NCBI GenBank assembly: GCA_040954595.2
Contig: CM082587.2
Coordinates: 12,090,001 to 12,154,000 of the forward strand
Reading direction: 5' to 3'
Source of the DNA: Balanoglossus misakiensis
Lineage: Eukaryota; Hemichordata
Length of the DNA stretch: 64,000 bases
Numbering within the stretch: position 1 is the stretch's first letter; every line of letters starts with the position of its first letter. The notes under the pieces are model-generated. The model saw only the letters and a program-made list of their open reading frames with translations, was not told the DNA's origin and did not search any database. This document shows, one piece after another, positions 22,343 to 33,927 of this stretch. The position numbers were made by a program, and so were the translations under genes.

Positions 22343-22840
22343 GCCACATCTTTAAAAATAATTGTACCGGCTCTGCAAGGTGATCATGTCCTCATTACAG
22401 CAGGTGGCTTTGATGGGGAAAATAGGGACAAGAGTCTTTTCGTCGGTAGTAATGGAATTGTGTCTGAGTGGGAAGCCAAAAGTTGTCATGAAGAAGCTGA
22501 CAGTAGATGCATCCTTCATGCAGTTCAGTCCTCTTACAAGAAAGGTGTTATTTACTCCCCTGATACCGATACTTATCATGTTCTCCTCCCAGTACTATAT
22601 CAACATGTTCAAAAGGAGATATTTGTACAACTGGATAATGATTTATCCAATCTCACTTATTTAGACATGAATCAATTCAAATCAGATTTAAATTTAGACC
22701 CTTATTTGCAACATATTCCCCTCCAATATGTAGGCAAAATATTTCAAACAGTGTTCATATGCACAGGTTGTGACTATACTTTGCAGGCATCGGAAAGATA
22801 TCTTTCTACAAGACATTTTTTCAATACCCTGAGTTTATAA
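22343..22840 (+). pseudogene. XPG/FEN1-type nuclease domain of the transposon
   Basis: The frame contains ATSLKIIVPALQGDHV, then CHEEADSRCILHAV, VIYSPDTDTYHVLLPVLY and VFICTGCDYT. In XPG/FEN1 nucleases the internal motif is EEADA, followed by a strand with SxDxD and then GCDY, whose acidic residues bind the two metals. Here EEAD, SPDTD and GCDYT are all present in that order and spacing. XPG-type nuclease is a known component of some large eukaryotic DNA transposons. Only the internal half is here, with no N-terminal XPG motif seen. Confidence 0.7.
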
Positions 22841-22889
22841 CTAGTGGCACCCTTATACCTGGAACACAACAGTAGACAGTGTAGGGAAT

Positions 22890-23220
22890 GGAATTTTCGC
22901 TTTCATACGTTTAAAAGGTAGTGTTTATGTTAAGAAACATTTCCAAGCATTTGATGCATCTCATCTTTTTGAACTTTATCGACAAGTAGCCAGTGTCACT
23001 AACAGTCTTAAAGATAACCACATCAAATGGCTTACATATATATGAGAAACAATTTGGCCACGTATCCAGTATGAGGAAGAATGTATCCCTTCCTTTGAAG
23101 CCCTACAACTGCACTGGAAAAGATCATGCTGGGTCTCTCAGTAATGGTCCCAGGCCGATCAGTGCCATGTTACGTTTCCCTTATTCAATAATTATGGATA
23201 CAGACTAAGCAACGGCGAAC
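22890..23220 (+). pseudogene. Transposon coding between nuclease and CXC domains
   Basis: Pieces in changing frames read KHFQAFDASHLFELYRQVAS, IWPRIQYEEECIPSFEALQL and LHWKRSCWVSQ. They are broken by at least two stops. The basic Trp-Lys-Arg-Ser-Cys-Trp motif and its place before the CXC domain fit the same protein family. Confidence 0.5.
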
Positions 23221-23226
23221 TTGATA

Positions 23227-23717
23227 TTATTTGGGACAGTGATGCCAATTTAGAAAAAGTGAAAAATAATTTGGAGTTGCTAACAAAAGGGTGTGGCTGC
23301 AAAAAGATGCCAACTTGTAATAGCAGATGTTGTAAATGTTATAAGACCCACAATGGTTGTGGCCCTGCGTGTCAATGCAATGACTCCAGTAATCCACATA
23401 ATGGGAACCCTGGATTCTGTACCACATCGAAAAAGTATGGGGTATGCCCAAAATATACAGATAAGTCACCACTATTAGAATCACCATCACCAATCACTGA
23501 TACTGAACATCATTATATGGAAAATAGCATTGATGCAATTTTACAGGAGGAGTCACATGAATTTGACATTTTAAGAGAAGAAGAGGGAAATATTTACGAG
23601 ACTGATTCTGACTTTGACGAACTGACTGATGAATATAACTGGACGGAAGAAAAACAAACTGATAATTCAAAGAATGGTGATTGTGATTCCAATGATGGTG
23701 ACTGTGATGACATTTAA
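23227..23717 (+). pseudogene. CXC (tesmin/TSO1-like) cysteine domain and acidic tail
   Basis: The frame at 23259-23717 opens with GELDIIWDSDANLEKVKNNL upstream, then GCGCKKMPTCNSRCCKC and a second cluster, CGPACQCNDSSN. This is the CXC pattern, a zinc-binding DNA contact module found in tesmin, LIN54 and several transposases. The remaining residues are highly acidic and end in a natural-looking TAA at 23716. This block is continuous, so it is the best kept part of the element. Confidence 0.72.
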
Positions 23718-23739
23718 TGAATCATCAATGAAATTGATT

Positions 23740-24690
23740 GGTCTTTTGTGGGTTGCAGCCCTATTGTGGTTTCAGTCATACCTTTCCAATCGCACCCTGT
23801 GTGTATGTGTTAATTTCAGACATGGTTACTGTAACCGTGTTCCAAACAATCACCATTTTATCCGCTTGACACTGGGGTAACACAGGGATCAGTTCTTTGT
23901 CCTATACTTTTTAATATGTACACTTCTCCATTAGGTGAATTAGTTTCTAGTCATGGATGCCTGTACATAGCTTTTATGCAGATGGCTCTTCATTGTCTTT
24001 TACCAAGAAGAATGCTCCCAGAATGCTCTCAAATCTAGAACATTGTATTTCCGATGTCGGTACTGAATGTCTGAAAATGTCTTGTGTTTAAATAACAATA
24101 AGACTGAATTTGTTATTTTTTCTGCTACTTCGGGTAATCTATCTGCCAGAGGGATTACAGAAATGCATGTGATGCTCTGAAACCTGTTCATTGTCTGACA
24201 ATGATTGCACAGATCTGCCATTCAGTCGCTTTTCATTTGCAGCATATTGCACTTGTCTGTAAATATTTATCTCAAGCCGCCACAGAGCAATAAAGTTCCT
24301 TCTTTTGTTGCATTTTGAATAGATTCATGTAATTCACTTTTATTTGGGCTCCCTAAGTACTAGATCAGCCGTATTCAAGTTCAAAATATTGCTGCTAGTT
24401 CCAAAATCACCTTTTACATCAATGCAATTTCAGTTGCATTGGTTACCTGTGTCTGATCGTATTGTTTTCAAGATTTTATTTCTTATTTTTGAATTCATTC
24501 ATAGACTTGGACCATCATATCTGTCTGATATGATCAAATTGTATGTTCCAAATCGAAACTTGGAGTCAGCTGATCAGCTCAAACTCTGTCCTGTTCAGCC
24601 CAATGCAATGATGACAACAAAAATTGCTTGCCTTCAGACACAAATATTTATTGCATATATTATCAGTGAATAAAGGGAAATGGTTTTGAA
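23740..24690 (+). mobile_element. CR1/L2-like LINE fragment inside the transposon
   Basis: Reverse-transcriptase pieces are visible in shifting frames. Near 23870-23960 there is TQGSVLCPILFNMYTSPLGE, the finger/palm motif B region. At 24420-24640 come QLHWLPVSDRIVFKILF, PSYLSDMIKLY and ADQLKLCPVQ, the standard C-terminal end of CR1/L2 proteins. The catalytic FADD box has decayed to a form like YIAFMQMA. The fragment is dead and older than the insertions that are still intact. Confidence 0.72.
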
Positions 24691-25490
24691 GTTACAGTTG
24701 GCATTTTGCATTCTCGAAATGTCTACTAATATCCCAGGCCACGATAAAGAGAAAAAAAATACACCAGCTGAGCTCCTCACACGTACGTAGTCATGTATGG
24801 TAAACCTGGCATTCTGTCCATATGGGACCTACATTTGTAGGCGATAGATCGATGTTGTATTGAAATCAGGCTAGTAATTAAGTTAAAACTTGGCTAATAC
24901 GTTACCTTAGGGTGTTATACATTATCCAGTAACTGTTTTACTTAAGAATTGCCTTTCAAAAGCTGTTTTCCCCACGGTAAACGTATCGTTTCACGATCAA
25001 CGCAACACTTCTGTATTTACAAGGCTAACATGGAGCCGGAGAGGTCAACGTATACTTCCGGGTCATATCGTTGAACGACATCGATTATTTTTAAGCGGAC
25101 TGTTACACAAGCATTTCGAATTAATTTCTTTTCATGGATGTCGGGACCGATATTAGACCTCTCTGTCAGGAAAGTTTGGTTAACTTCCGAGGTCGTTTTC
25201 AAATGCTTTTTGACACGTTTATGGACGTCTCTTTCGGGGTCACCAACATACCACTGAAAACACGTTAAAAACTTCTACTATTACCGACAGATTTTCATAA
25301 AATTTACGTCTGCAGTGAAAAATGGGAATCACTTTCGTAATTTATCCAGCTAACATGGTATTTTATTGCACAACAGAGCATAAAAATCAAGTTGAAAATC
25401 ACCTTGAAAATTGGCCTATTGCAGTCTGTTTGAAAGTTAACGGTCGCTCGCTTGATGAACTTTCATATGCAAATGAGCACCGTGCGATCT
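24691..25490 (+). other. Transposon 3' noncoding region
   Basis: There is no exon, hairpin or domain between the LINE fragment and the right terminal repeat. A CAAAAAG-to-AT-rich gradient and a few short open frames carry no signal. Confidence 0.5.
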
Positions 25491-25624
25491 GACTGTGTAT
25501 ATGTACTCCGTGTAGACTGAATGGGACCACTGTGTCCTTGACGCAATTTTTTACACTTATCAGGTATATGTTGACTAACACAAGCAAAAATATCACCAAC
25601 TCATCTGAGAAATCTTATCCCAGG

Positions 25625-25828
25625 TCCTAAGGTTGTGAGATTAATAGAATCTCACACTCCCAAGGACTAGGGGTCATAATTCTGACATGAGTTGGGGATT
25701 TTCTGTCCCACACGAGCCGCAGGCGAATGTGGGACAAAATATCCCTGACAAGTGTGGGAAATATGATCCTAGGTCCTTTGTGTATGAGATTATATTTCTC
25801 ACACGGGCACAAATTAGCCAAATTCGTC
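25625..25828. mobile_element. Hairpin element with GAGCCGCAGG apex
   Basis: An inner stem, GGATTTTCTGTCCCACA with inverse TGTGGGACAAAATATCC, spans 25692-25745. Its loop contains CGAGCCGCAGGCG. Outer partial arms CCTAAGGTTGTGAGATT and GTCCTTTGTGTATGAGATT flank it. It abuts the start of block A' homology. Confidence 0.6.
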
Positions 25829-26371
25829 TTAAAACATTGAATAAATGACTCTTGAGTTGTCATCTGGCATGTTGTAGTTTCTTTATCCTGTCATTGGATA
25901 ACATTTAGCGCACGTTATTAAAAATCGCTTTGTCATCCAATCAGCGCTCGCGTCATATACAGCTTTCGATTCAGTGAGTGTGTGGGATTGATTTGTTCTT
26001 ACACTCTGATCCTACACTCTCAGCATGCCAGGAGTGTGAGAATCTATATAATTAAGATCTACGAGTTTGAAATTTTAGGTGAAGAGTTTATCAATTTCTT
26101 TGCCAACCCTGTAGGTCATTCTGGGATATGTGTTCATGCCAAAGCACAAACAGTTATGACCTGACAGCTCAGTTTTTACATCATTTCTACAAATCCACAA
26201 AGAAACTGAAAGTTTAGAAAAGTCAGGCCTGTTAGAAATATTAGAAATATCACTGTTAATACTTAATTTCAAAGCCATGTGAATTTGTTCAATTTAAGAA
26301 AATTTTAAAGGAAGGGAGGATAGGTATTGACTTGAATAATTACAATGGATGTTTTTGTTTTCTATTTTCAG

Positions 26372-26491
26372 ATGTGAATGAGTGTTCAGATTCTGTTTGT
26401 GCTGGAGGTTGTCACAATGCAGAGGGTGGATTCAGCTGTAGTTGTGGTGATGATGGTTTTTCTCTGAGTGCAGACCATGTCAATTGTTCAG
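26372..26491 (+). CDS. Calcium-binding EGF-like exon (block A')
   Basis: This is the counterpart of the exon at 546. It is 120 bp, phase 1, with a TTTTCAG acceptor and GTAAGT donor, and encodes DVNECSDSVCAGGC with the EGF module ending NCSG. It is intact, with only a few differences from the other copy. Confidence 0.85.
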
Positions 26492-28282
26492 GTAAGTTTT
26501 TTTTGAGTGGGGAGGGTATAGGCTAACAACTGCTTTGCATTTCCTGCCACAAAAGGGTGCTTACAGAAGTTGTAAGTTGCAGAGATTACAGCCAGTCACC
26601 ATGTTAAAAAAGAAAATAATTTAAAGTTATCAGGCACTTTCCATAGTTAGAAATTAAAAATATAGCGTCAAGGACACTTGGTGCTCTCTCAGTGTGTAGT
26701 GGATGACGAGCAGAATGTTTGGAGAACAGTGCAAACACCACAGTGAAATGCTGAACTGATTTGCTCATGTAATATTGAATGCAGCCTGATAACGTAGGTG
26801 CTTGACAGGGGGAAAAACCACTTGTCCTGGGCTCTAATAACTGTTTTAAATTAAGTCTTAAAAATGGCCTGCACTCACAAATGGCCTCACACAAATATAT
26901 TGTCATTTCCCTCTCAGATTCTGTATATTATGTTATACTGATGGAATTCATTGTGTATGTCGTATCAAATTGCACCAGTGCGAGCTATGAGAAATGTGTT
27001 TTGAAAAAAAAACAGTGCTTAGAAGTACTAGTCTAAAAGTGAAAGAAATACATTTGGAAAAAAAAATATCAGACAGCATTCAAGATCAGCTGAAGTGTTT
27101 TGATAAAATTTCTCCATATTCAAGTATATACTTTCATGTGCTGACTATAGTAGTGTAGGTGGTAGCAAAAAAAATACATGAATTGTTCAAACAGAAAGTT
27201 CAATCATTTAGTTTCCCCAGTTTATGGGTGCATAGCAGTTGTGAACATAGTATATGAAATAAATTAAAATAGTCATTGCTCTCTGGTCCATCATTTTCGG
27301 TAGAAGTGACCTGATTTCACATCAATAGTTTCCCACCCATCATTTCCAGCTAATTTCATGTAGAACAAAACTCCTATACAACATAATAACATTTCTAGAA
27401 CCTTTTTTTGATGGTTGGGCCCACAGACTAACACTAGTGGTTCTAAAAAGAAACTTCCATAACAACCTGTACGCTTGACGCATTCAAGTCAGGGCACACC
27501 TAACCCATTCAAAATATGCAAATTAGAAAAAGACGCATATGCATTATTTGTGCCTCGAGAGACACACACAGGAAATCAAGCGAGTGTGGCCACTAGCTGA
27601 AAGAGCTGAATTCAATGGATTGCCTTACAATGTTCATGATACAAGGGGGTGATGATCAATGAACAGAACAGCGGTCCACTTTCACGCATTGTAGTGCACT
27701 GATCATGGCAAGTTGATCATGTCAAAACAAACGACGATGTTAGATAGCAGTGCTTCGCAAGTTTGACTAATTTGTATGAAAATTGTCTCGCCAAACTTTT
27801 TTCTCGCGGGTAGCAAAAACACTGCTGGCTAATCCGTTCCGATTTCTGTCCCTGTTCCAATTCTTCCGCAACACCTCAAAGCTACACACCACCGCCAAAA
27901 ACATAAAGCTAGAAAATGGTATGAATTCTTGACGGATGGAAGTAGTTTGACAGACGGTAGTAGCTCATACCCAACTTGACAGACTCCTCTGTTTACACTT
28001 CGGAGCCAAAAAAAACGAGTTTGTTGTCTCGTGCATGATATTTTTGGCTTTCAAACACTACCTTGTTAAATTTAATGTGGTTACTACATTGTTTGTTTAT
28101 CAGTATACAGTACTGGTACAGATAAACATATGTAATGACCAAGTTATTTGCCAGATGATATTTATTAAGTTTCACACAATTTTGCTCTCTTGTCGTATAT
28201 TTTCAAATGTGTACTCAAAGAAAACTGTAATTCACATGTATTCATTCTAATACATTTTATGATATTTGTGTTTTCCCCGCAG

Positions 28283-28394
28283 ATGACAATGAGTGCGATC
28301 AAGCTGGTTTGTCACCATGCCAACAAGTAGGTTGCAACACACCAACCAGTTACCAGAGTGTGGTTGCAGACCAGGATTCAACATACATGCGTTT
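28283..28394 (+). pseudogene. EGF-like exon with internal frameshift (block A')
   Basis: This is the counterpart of 3196-3307. It reads DDNECDQAGLSPCQQVGC and then loses the frame at the same CAGAGTG point. Two substitutions (Trp to Leu, Asp to Gly) separate the copies, but the frameshift is shared. Confidence 0.7.
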
Positions 28395-28571
28395 GTGAGT
28401 ATCTACAATTTGGAGAGAAAGTAAGATGTATGGGTTTGTACTTAGTGTCTTATACATGTATATGTGACACTGAAATCATATATTGTACAATCAGTCATTG
28501 GTAAATGTCTGCTATTCATGACACAGATCAACATACAGTCAAACCTGTTAGTGGCCACCTTTAAGGTATAC

Positions 28572-28913
28572 TTTAGAGGAACAAAGTCTCTCTCTCGCTG
28601 CCTTTTATCCATTAACTATGTTTGATACTAGACACCGTTTATGTCATGTGGATATATAGTGAATCAACGTTCGACCACACACACCTTCCATCCCATTTGA
28701 AGCATATGAGAGTAAAAATCTCGCCAAAATGAATAAACGGTAAACACCAATTATTCAATTTGGTGACTTTTTCACTCTAGTGTCTGCAAGTGGGATGGAA
28801 GTTGTGTGTGGTTGAACGTTGATTCACTATATATCCACATGTAGAATAACATAAACAGTGTCTTGTATCAAACATAATTTATGGAAAAGGCAGCAAGAGA
28901 GAGACTTTGTCCC
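28572..28913. mobile_element. Foldback MITE, second copy
   Basis: The arms CAAAGTCTCTCTCTCGCTGCC and its inverse at 28885-28913 continue through the ATATAGTGAATCAACG core. The same family as 5083-5621, but with a short simple centre. It separates block A' from the LINE fragment. Confidence 0.8.
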
Positions 28914-28929
28914 ATTTCACCCAAGTTCT

Positions 28930-30110
28930 CTCTTTAGAGGTCGTACATTCCATAGGAAACAATGCGTTTGGACTGAACCATGGCTTTGAAAGGGTTTTGC
29001 ATTGACAGGATTGTGATCAGAGAGTTCCAAGCAGTCTACAGAGACACTCTTGATGTTAGACGCAGAGTTAGATACAATGAGATCAAGAGTATGACCCTTT
29101 CTGTGTGTTGGTTGTTGGACCCATTGTTTCAGATTACAGGCGCTGATGATTCCATTGAATTTCTGTGTTACTGGATTCTTATCATCTTCTAGGTGAATAT
29201 TGAAATCTCCTACGATGAAGAGATTACTTGAGCAGGTGACATACTTCTCAAGTGTTGTACTGAACTCTTCCATGAACTGTGGTGCAGTGAACTTATTCTT
29301 AACTGATGGTGGTGGACGGAAGACAAGAATTATTTTCATGGAAAGTTTCTGGTGAAGAATAGTTGCTTCCGCTGCCTCAAAAGATTTAAACCCCGGTGCG
29401 GCGTATAAAAGACCCCCCAAATCAGTGGCGAATCTTAATGCCGTTTGCCTGACAACAGACAACACCAACGATCTTGGCTCTATGAAAATCGGCCCAAACA
29501 GGTCCAAGCATAAAGAATTACACCACACAACGACAGTAGTTGGCTTTATAAACACACACAACATACAGTTATCGACGAAAAAGTACACGAGCTTATGAAA
29601 CAACGATGATTTTGGGAGAAATCTGGTTTCAGTGCTTTTCAGAAGCGTCCCTGGGAAACAATAACCACGCCATTGAAACAGTTGTCAATCGCGTGGAAGT
29701 GTGAAGTGTTCAATTATTTTCTGTGTACATGAGAGCCATTACACAGTCATTATGCACGACGACCACTCCCAAATAAACAACTATACAAACACACGTTAAT
29801 CCGAACCCCAGGACTTTCCGCACCGGGGTTTAACAGAGAGAATAGGCTTCCAAGCTGTTAATTTTAGTGCTAGCTTATGAATTTAAGCTAAGCCTCCACC
29901 GATCTTGCCAACCCCAGGTAGATGTTTGACAGCATAGCCTGGTGGTGTGCATTCAGCCATTACGTGTTCGTCACCAGATTCCTTCAACCATGTTTCAGTG
30001 AGTACAAGAATATCAATGTCTTTATCTGTGATGTAGTCTGCAATGTCTAATGATTTGCATCCAGCTGAGCGGACATTCCATGTAGAGAGTAGAAGTTCAC
30101 ACGTATTGTG
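28930..30110 (-). mobile_element. CR1/L2-like LINE endonuclease fragment
   Basis: On the minus strand, an APE-type endonuclease starts near 30090 with WNVRSAGCKSLDIADYITD, then ILVLTETWLKESGDEHV and GYAVKHLPG. It is interrupted by a TTAA element (29390-29829) and resumes with KSFEAAEATIL, SNLFIVGDFNIHLEDD, PTHRKGHTLDLIVS and LELSDHNPV. These are the standard endonuclease motifs, with catalytic Glu, Asp/Asn and SDH. Such enzymes nick the target to prime reverse transcription. A stop (TAA after GGGLA) and truncation at both ends make it inactive. Confidence 0.85.
29390..29829. mobile_element. 440-bp TTAA element inside the LINE endonuclease
   Basis: Perfect 12-bp termini ACCCCGGTGCGG and CCGCACCGGGGT are flanked by TTAA (29386-29389 and 29830-29833). 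Reading across the site with one TTAA joins the two halves of the endonuclease in one frame (ILSV|KSFEA), so the borders are exact. The duplication fits piggyBac or Kolobok. No transposase is present. Confidence 0.85.
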
Positions 30111-30971
30111 GATAGGATGGATCTTGAATAAGTTGCATAGTCACTCTTCAATAGATATTTAGTGACTCGCTAACTGTTGCGATTCGTGTGTGTGTAATTT
30201 ACGTACTTCAAGTTAAATATCGCAACTAGCCATAATGTTTGACTAGGGGGAGCACCTATACTAATGCGAGAACCAGGGATTGAAAGTTGCACCTGTGTTT
30301 TGATCCCTTAGTTACCCTTATAAGTACATTTGTTGTTCAATAACCATAGTTCTATTGCAAACCATTCTTTTCGTAGTTTCTTATTTCAAATATTGTAATC
30401 TGAATTTATTTTGGTGTTTAACAGGTGTGATTATCTGTATTGGCGGCCATTTTGAAAATAATTGGTTGCCATGGAAACTCTTTAACAGATATTTAGTGAC
30501 TCGCTATCTGAATTTGTTCAGTACACATTAACACACATCTGAGCCAAGTTTGGTGCTTTTATCACAAAATACACAATCGATATGAAAATTTGGGTTTTGG
30601 TGCTCCACTACATAAGTAACATTAAGGATGTACGTTCAGTAAAATTGAAAGTATTGTCATTTTTTTTAATTGTGGATTTTTTTATTCTCCTTTGTATGTA
30701 TAATAAAAATCCGTAATTAAATATAGGGGTCACTGGGCTTGTTTTTGAAATACAGAGCCATGAATTTGGTCGATAATAGAAGAAATCTGCTGACTCAGCA
30801 TTTTTCACCAGCGGTTTGTCTATGGGCAAAATTCTTAACGCAATTTATCTCAAAAAAGAGCACGGTGACCCCTATATTTTATTTGACCAATGAATTTATA
30901 TTTGCTGGACTGAGCTATGTGTAAAATTTCGTTAAAATGACAATAGTAGAAGTTTGTTTTCTGGCGATTAT

Positions 30972-31769
30972 TATGTATAATTCCCCCGTATTTGAACGAG
31001 TGTGCCTGCGTCGCGGACGAGTGATTCCCCGTATAGCGGCCGTATCCCTCCGAGCCATTCTATACTGGGAATCGAGAGTTCGCGACGCAGGTACACGAGT
31101 GAGGAATACGGGGGAATTATATGTTTATCACATACATAGATCCGCTAATTTTGATTTTCAAATAAATCTCTTTGTGGTTGCGATAAAATTTGTAACTATT
31201 TTGTGCAAAATTGAAGATCGATGTTATGCGGTCTATCTGTCAGGTGACTCAGGTCACGACCTGGACGATTCTGGTTTTGGCGAGGACCCGTCTGTCGTGC
31301 GTCAGCAGGATTTTATCGTCCGTCAAGGTTTCACTGGAGCAGGAAACCTTTCTTATGCCTTTTGCTTCATGACTAGACCGTTTTGCTCTAATCGTCGCAT
31401 CAAAATTTTTGCGAATACTCAGTTTTGTACCTGTTGCTCGTTCGACAACGCGACGACATTGGCTCAGCACTGACGACCTTGCGATAGTTTTGGTGCCGGT
31501 TGGTGCGATAAAAATGTACACAGGTAAAACTAATCGTCGATCGTCCATATTTACACATACGAAACATTTTATTTATCTTTGATTATTTTTAAAATCGAAA
31601 TAAAACCAACAATTGCACTGAATTTTGTCGCCCTAAGAGGACTTTGTTTACAAGTTTAAAATAGTTCCGTTTGGTGACGTCAGAGGGATGGGTATTACAA
31701 TAACGCTTGGTGCAAATTTACCTACGTCTGACGTCATACTATGGTATATGCGGAGCTATGTATGTGATA
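30972..31769. mobile_element. 798-bp hairpin-plus-TIR element
   Basis: Block C' has the empty site at 55213-55222 (GCGATTATCAATG), which fixes both borders, with at most a 2-bp AT duplication. The left hairpin (about 30980-31115) has arms AATTCCCCCGTATT and GCCTGCGTCGCGGACG. TATCACATACATAGATCCGC follows and is inverted at the right end. A right-hand hairpin uses GTGACGTCAGA and TCTGACGTCAT. The layout equals the element at 14986-17982. The 178-codon frame through it is palindrome-derived. Confidence 0.82.
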
Positions 31770-31904
31770 ATCAATGTAATCCTATGGGAAAAAGACCGGG
31801 CGCACAGTGTTTCCAGTTTATGTTCTGCGCGTACATCCTTGATGAAGTTTGCTGGCTAGAGGGCTCCTAAACCTCCCTAATATTTAACGTCTTCACTCCT
31901 ACAG

Positions 31905-32137
31905 GACTGCGCAGTTGGAAGTTACAGTTCAGCATGTTCTGAAGCATGCACGCTGTGTCCAAGGGTTTCATGTGTGGAACAGCCAGCCTCTCATCACCAA
32001 CACAATGCGGACAGGGATATTTTGCCAACAATGGAAGTATAGACTGTACGCCTTGTCCTGCCCTGGGTATAAGTGCCAATATGATGGTATGTCGGAGCCA
32101 GAGGTCTGTGAAGATGGATACTACACTAATATAGAGG
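31905..32137 (+). pseudogene. GCC2/GCC3-like cysteine exon, two frameshifts (block C)
   Basis: GCC2/GCC3 (ephrin-receptor-like) modules have the pattern C..GxY.....C..CP.G. The exon reads DCAVGSYSSACSEACTLCP in one frame, then KGFMCGTASLSSPTQCGQGY and DCTPCPA in a second, and GYKCQYDGMSEPEVCEDGYY in a third. So one base is missing near TGTCCAAGG and two are extra near CCTGCCCTGG. The paralogue at 55354 has the same shifts. The acceptor CTACAG and donor GTGAGT are intact. Confidence 0.8.
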
Positions 32138-32237
32138 GTGAGTCAGCACTTAAAGTTTGGGCATTACTGTGTAATCTTTCACTTAAGGCAGACGATCATC
32201 TTATGTGCATGTGCGTAATTCTGTGCGTACAAACATA

Positions 32238-33547
32238 TGGGGTGCCATGTGTTAACTTATTATTTAGCTAAATTATTTGTTCAAAAGTCGTTATTTAACA
32301 TACTTATATGTATGTAATTATAGATTTGCAAACCATTTAAGTCCTGACAATTTATTTATAAATAATTTCAAGTCGATTCAATTATATACATAAAATGTAT
32401 TTTTATGCTCTTTTATTTATATATAATAAATTATTTATAAACAATGTCAGTGTCAGTCTATTATATATATATCATGAGTGATGTACATAATTATTTATAT
32501 ATAATTAATAATTTATAAATAAAAAAAAATTTAAGTGTATTATATATATATCATGAGTGATTTATAAATAATTTAAGTGCAAGTCTATTATATATATATC
32601 ATGAGTGATTTACATTATATAATGAATTATATATAAATAAGTGATTTCTAAACCATGAAAAAATGCACTCGCGCCGTTTGTCAACTTATTATTTAACGCA
32701 AACTTATTATTTAACGCAAACTCATTATTTAAGGCCTGTTCACACAACCCCTTGCATTTGGATCATTACGCACACATATAGTCCCCACACGTGAACAAGA
32801 AATGCACATTACGTGTGGTCATTTCATTTTTATTATACTCCTTTCAAAGGTTAGATGAAACACCGAAAAAGGTATCAACTAGTTAGTGATTTTAGCCCGT
32901 GATTGCAATGTTTGATTGAAACGCAAAAAGCTGATCGATAGCTCTACATTGTGGTCTCTGAGGTCAAAGGTTGGCCGGTCATGGCGGTACCATTATTAAA
33001 ATAGGGGCCAGTCATCAAAACGTAAGTGAGCCAAAAAACTACAGGTCAGATAAATTGTTTTCTCGTAAATTCAACATTAGAATCAAATTTGGCGTTGGAA
33101 ACAAACGGCGGGTCGCCAGTTCCTGGTCTGGAGGCTGGTAGAGTCACGTCTTGAAGACTGGCCCCTATTTTAATAATGGCATTGTCATGACCGGCCAACC
33201 TTTGACCTCAGAGACCACAATGTAGAGCTATCGATCAGCTTTTTATAATACACTTAAATTTTTTTGTTTATAAATAATTAATTAAATATAAATAATTATG
33301 TACATCACTCATGATATATATATAATAGACTGACACTGACATTGTTTATAAATAATTTATTATATATAAATAAAAGAGCATAAAATACATTTTATGTATA
33401 TAATTGAATCGACTTGAAATTATTTATAAATAAATTGTCAGGACTTAAATGGTTTGCAAATCTATAATTACATACATATAAGTATGTTAAATAACGACTT
33501 TTGAACAAATAATTTAGCTAAATAATAAGTTAACACATGGCACCCCA
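32238..33547. mobile_element. 1310-bp long-TIR foldback, MULE-like
   Basis: The termini TGGGGTGCCATGTGTTAAC and inverse run inward for about 300 bp of AT-rich sequence. Flanks are TACAAACAT(A) at 32228 and TACAAACAT(T) at 33548, a 9-10 bp duplication. Block C' holds a single TACAAACATT at the matching site (near 55676). Hundreds of bases of terminal repeat with a 9-11 bp duplication is the mark of Mutator-like elements. No transposase. Confidence 0.83.
32927..33245. mobile_element. Foldback nested in the long-TIR element
   Basis: The arms AAAAAGCTGATCGATAGCTC and its inverse continue through CTCTGAGGTCAAAGGTTGGC to AAAATAGGGGCCAGTC, nearly 100 bp each. The centre is about 120 bp. It interrupts the interior of the 1310-bp element. 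Confidence 0.8.
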
Positions 33548-33927
33548 TACAAACATTACGTCCAGTCCAAATATTCTGCCAATTTTACATCCAATGCATT
33601 CAAATAGTGGACTGCTTCGCTTTCATCCAGTTTTCATGTGCATCGTATAAGTAGACTTTTGTTTTGTCCCGTCTTTTCACCGAATTTGCTCTTTTCCAAA
33701 TCTCCGACACAGACTATGATCGTCACATTCTTGTCTGTTGTTAGAACAGCACACTGCCATATGGCATTGACTGTATACAGTTTCTGTTACCAATATCTCT
33801 GGTTTGGCATTTTCCTGTCCTCAATCTTTTGCCAGGGATTTTTGTGTCCCCAACCCGCGTGAGAATCCCACGTCTTTGAAAGTATGACTGTGACAATAAG
33901 ATTTTATAAATCTCTGTTTATTTTCAG

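Larger units (their letters stand above)
13899..25495 (+). mobile_element. 11.6-kb XPG/OTU DNA transposon, Academ-like, decayed
   Basis: The termini CAGTCAGATCGCATGG (left) and, inverted at the right, CAGTCAGATCGCACGG match over about 32 bp through CTCATT..CATATG. They are flanked by a 4-bp duplication TGTA (13895-13898 and 25496-25499). Between them, on the plus strand, lie decayed coding blocks for an N-terminal cysteine region, an OTU domain, a DUF6589-like segment, an XPG-type nuclease and a CXC domain. A 3-4 bp duplication, YR termini and an XPG nuclease are what I recall of the Academ superfamily, so I call it Academ-like, not proven. At least two insertions are nested within it. Confidence 0.75.
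25829..28550 (+). repeat. Duplicated block A, second copy (A')
   Basis: Nearly identical to 1-3549, without the hAT-like element (empty site 27702-27709) and without the LINE 3' end (junction near 27957). Homology ends near 28550, after which this copy meets a foldback MITE where copy A meets a minisatellite. Confidence 0.93.

Noticed and set aside
30937-31473. 178-codon frame
   Set aside because: It spans the hairpin arms of a TIR element, and the empty site in C' shows it is inserted DNA. No domain.
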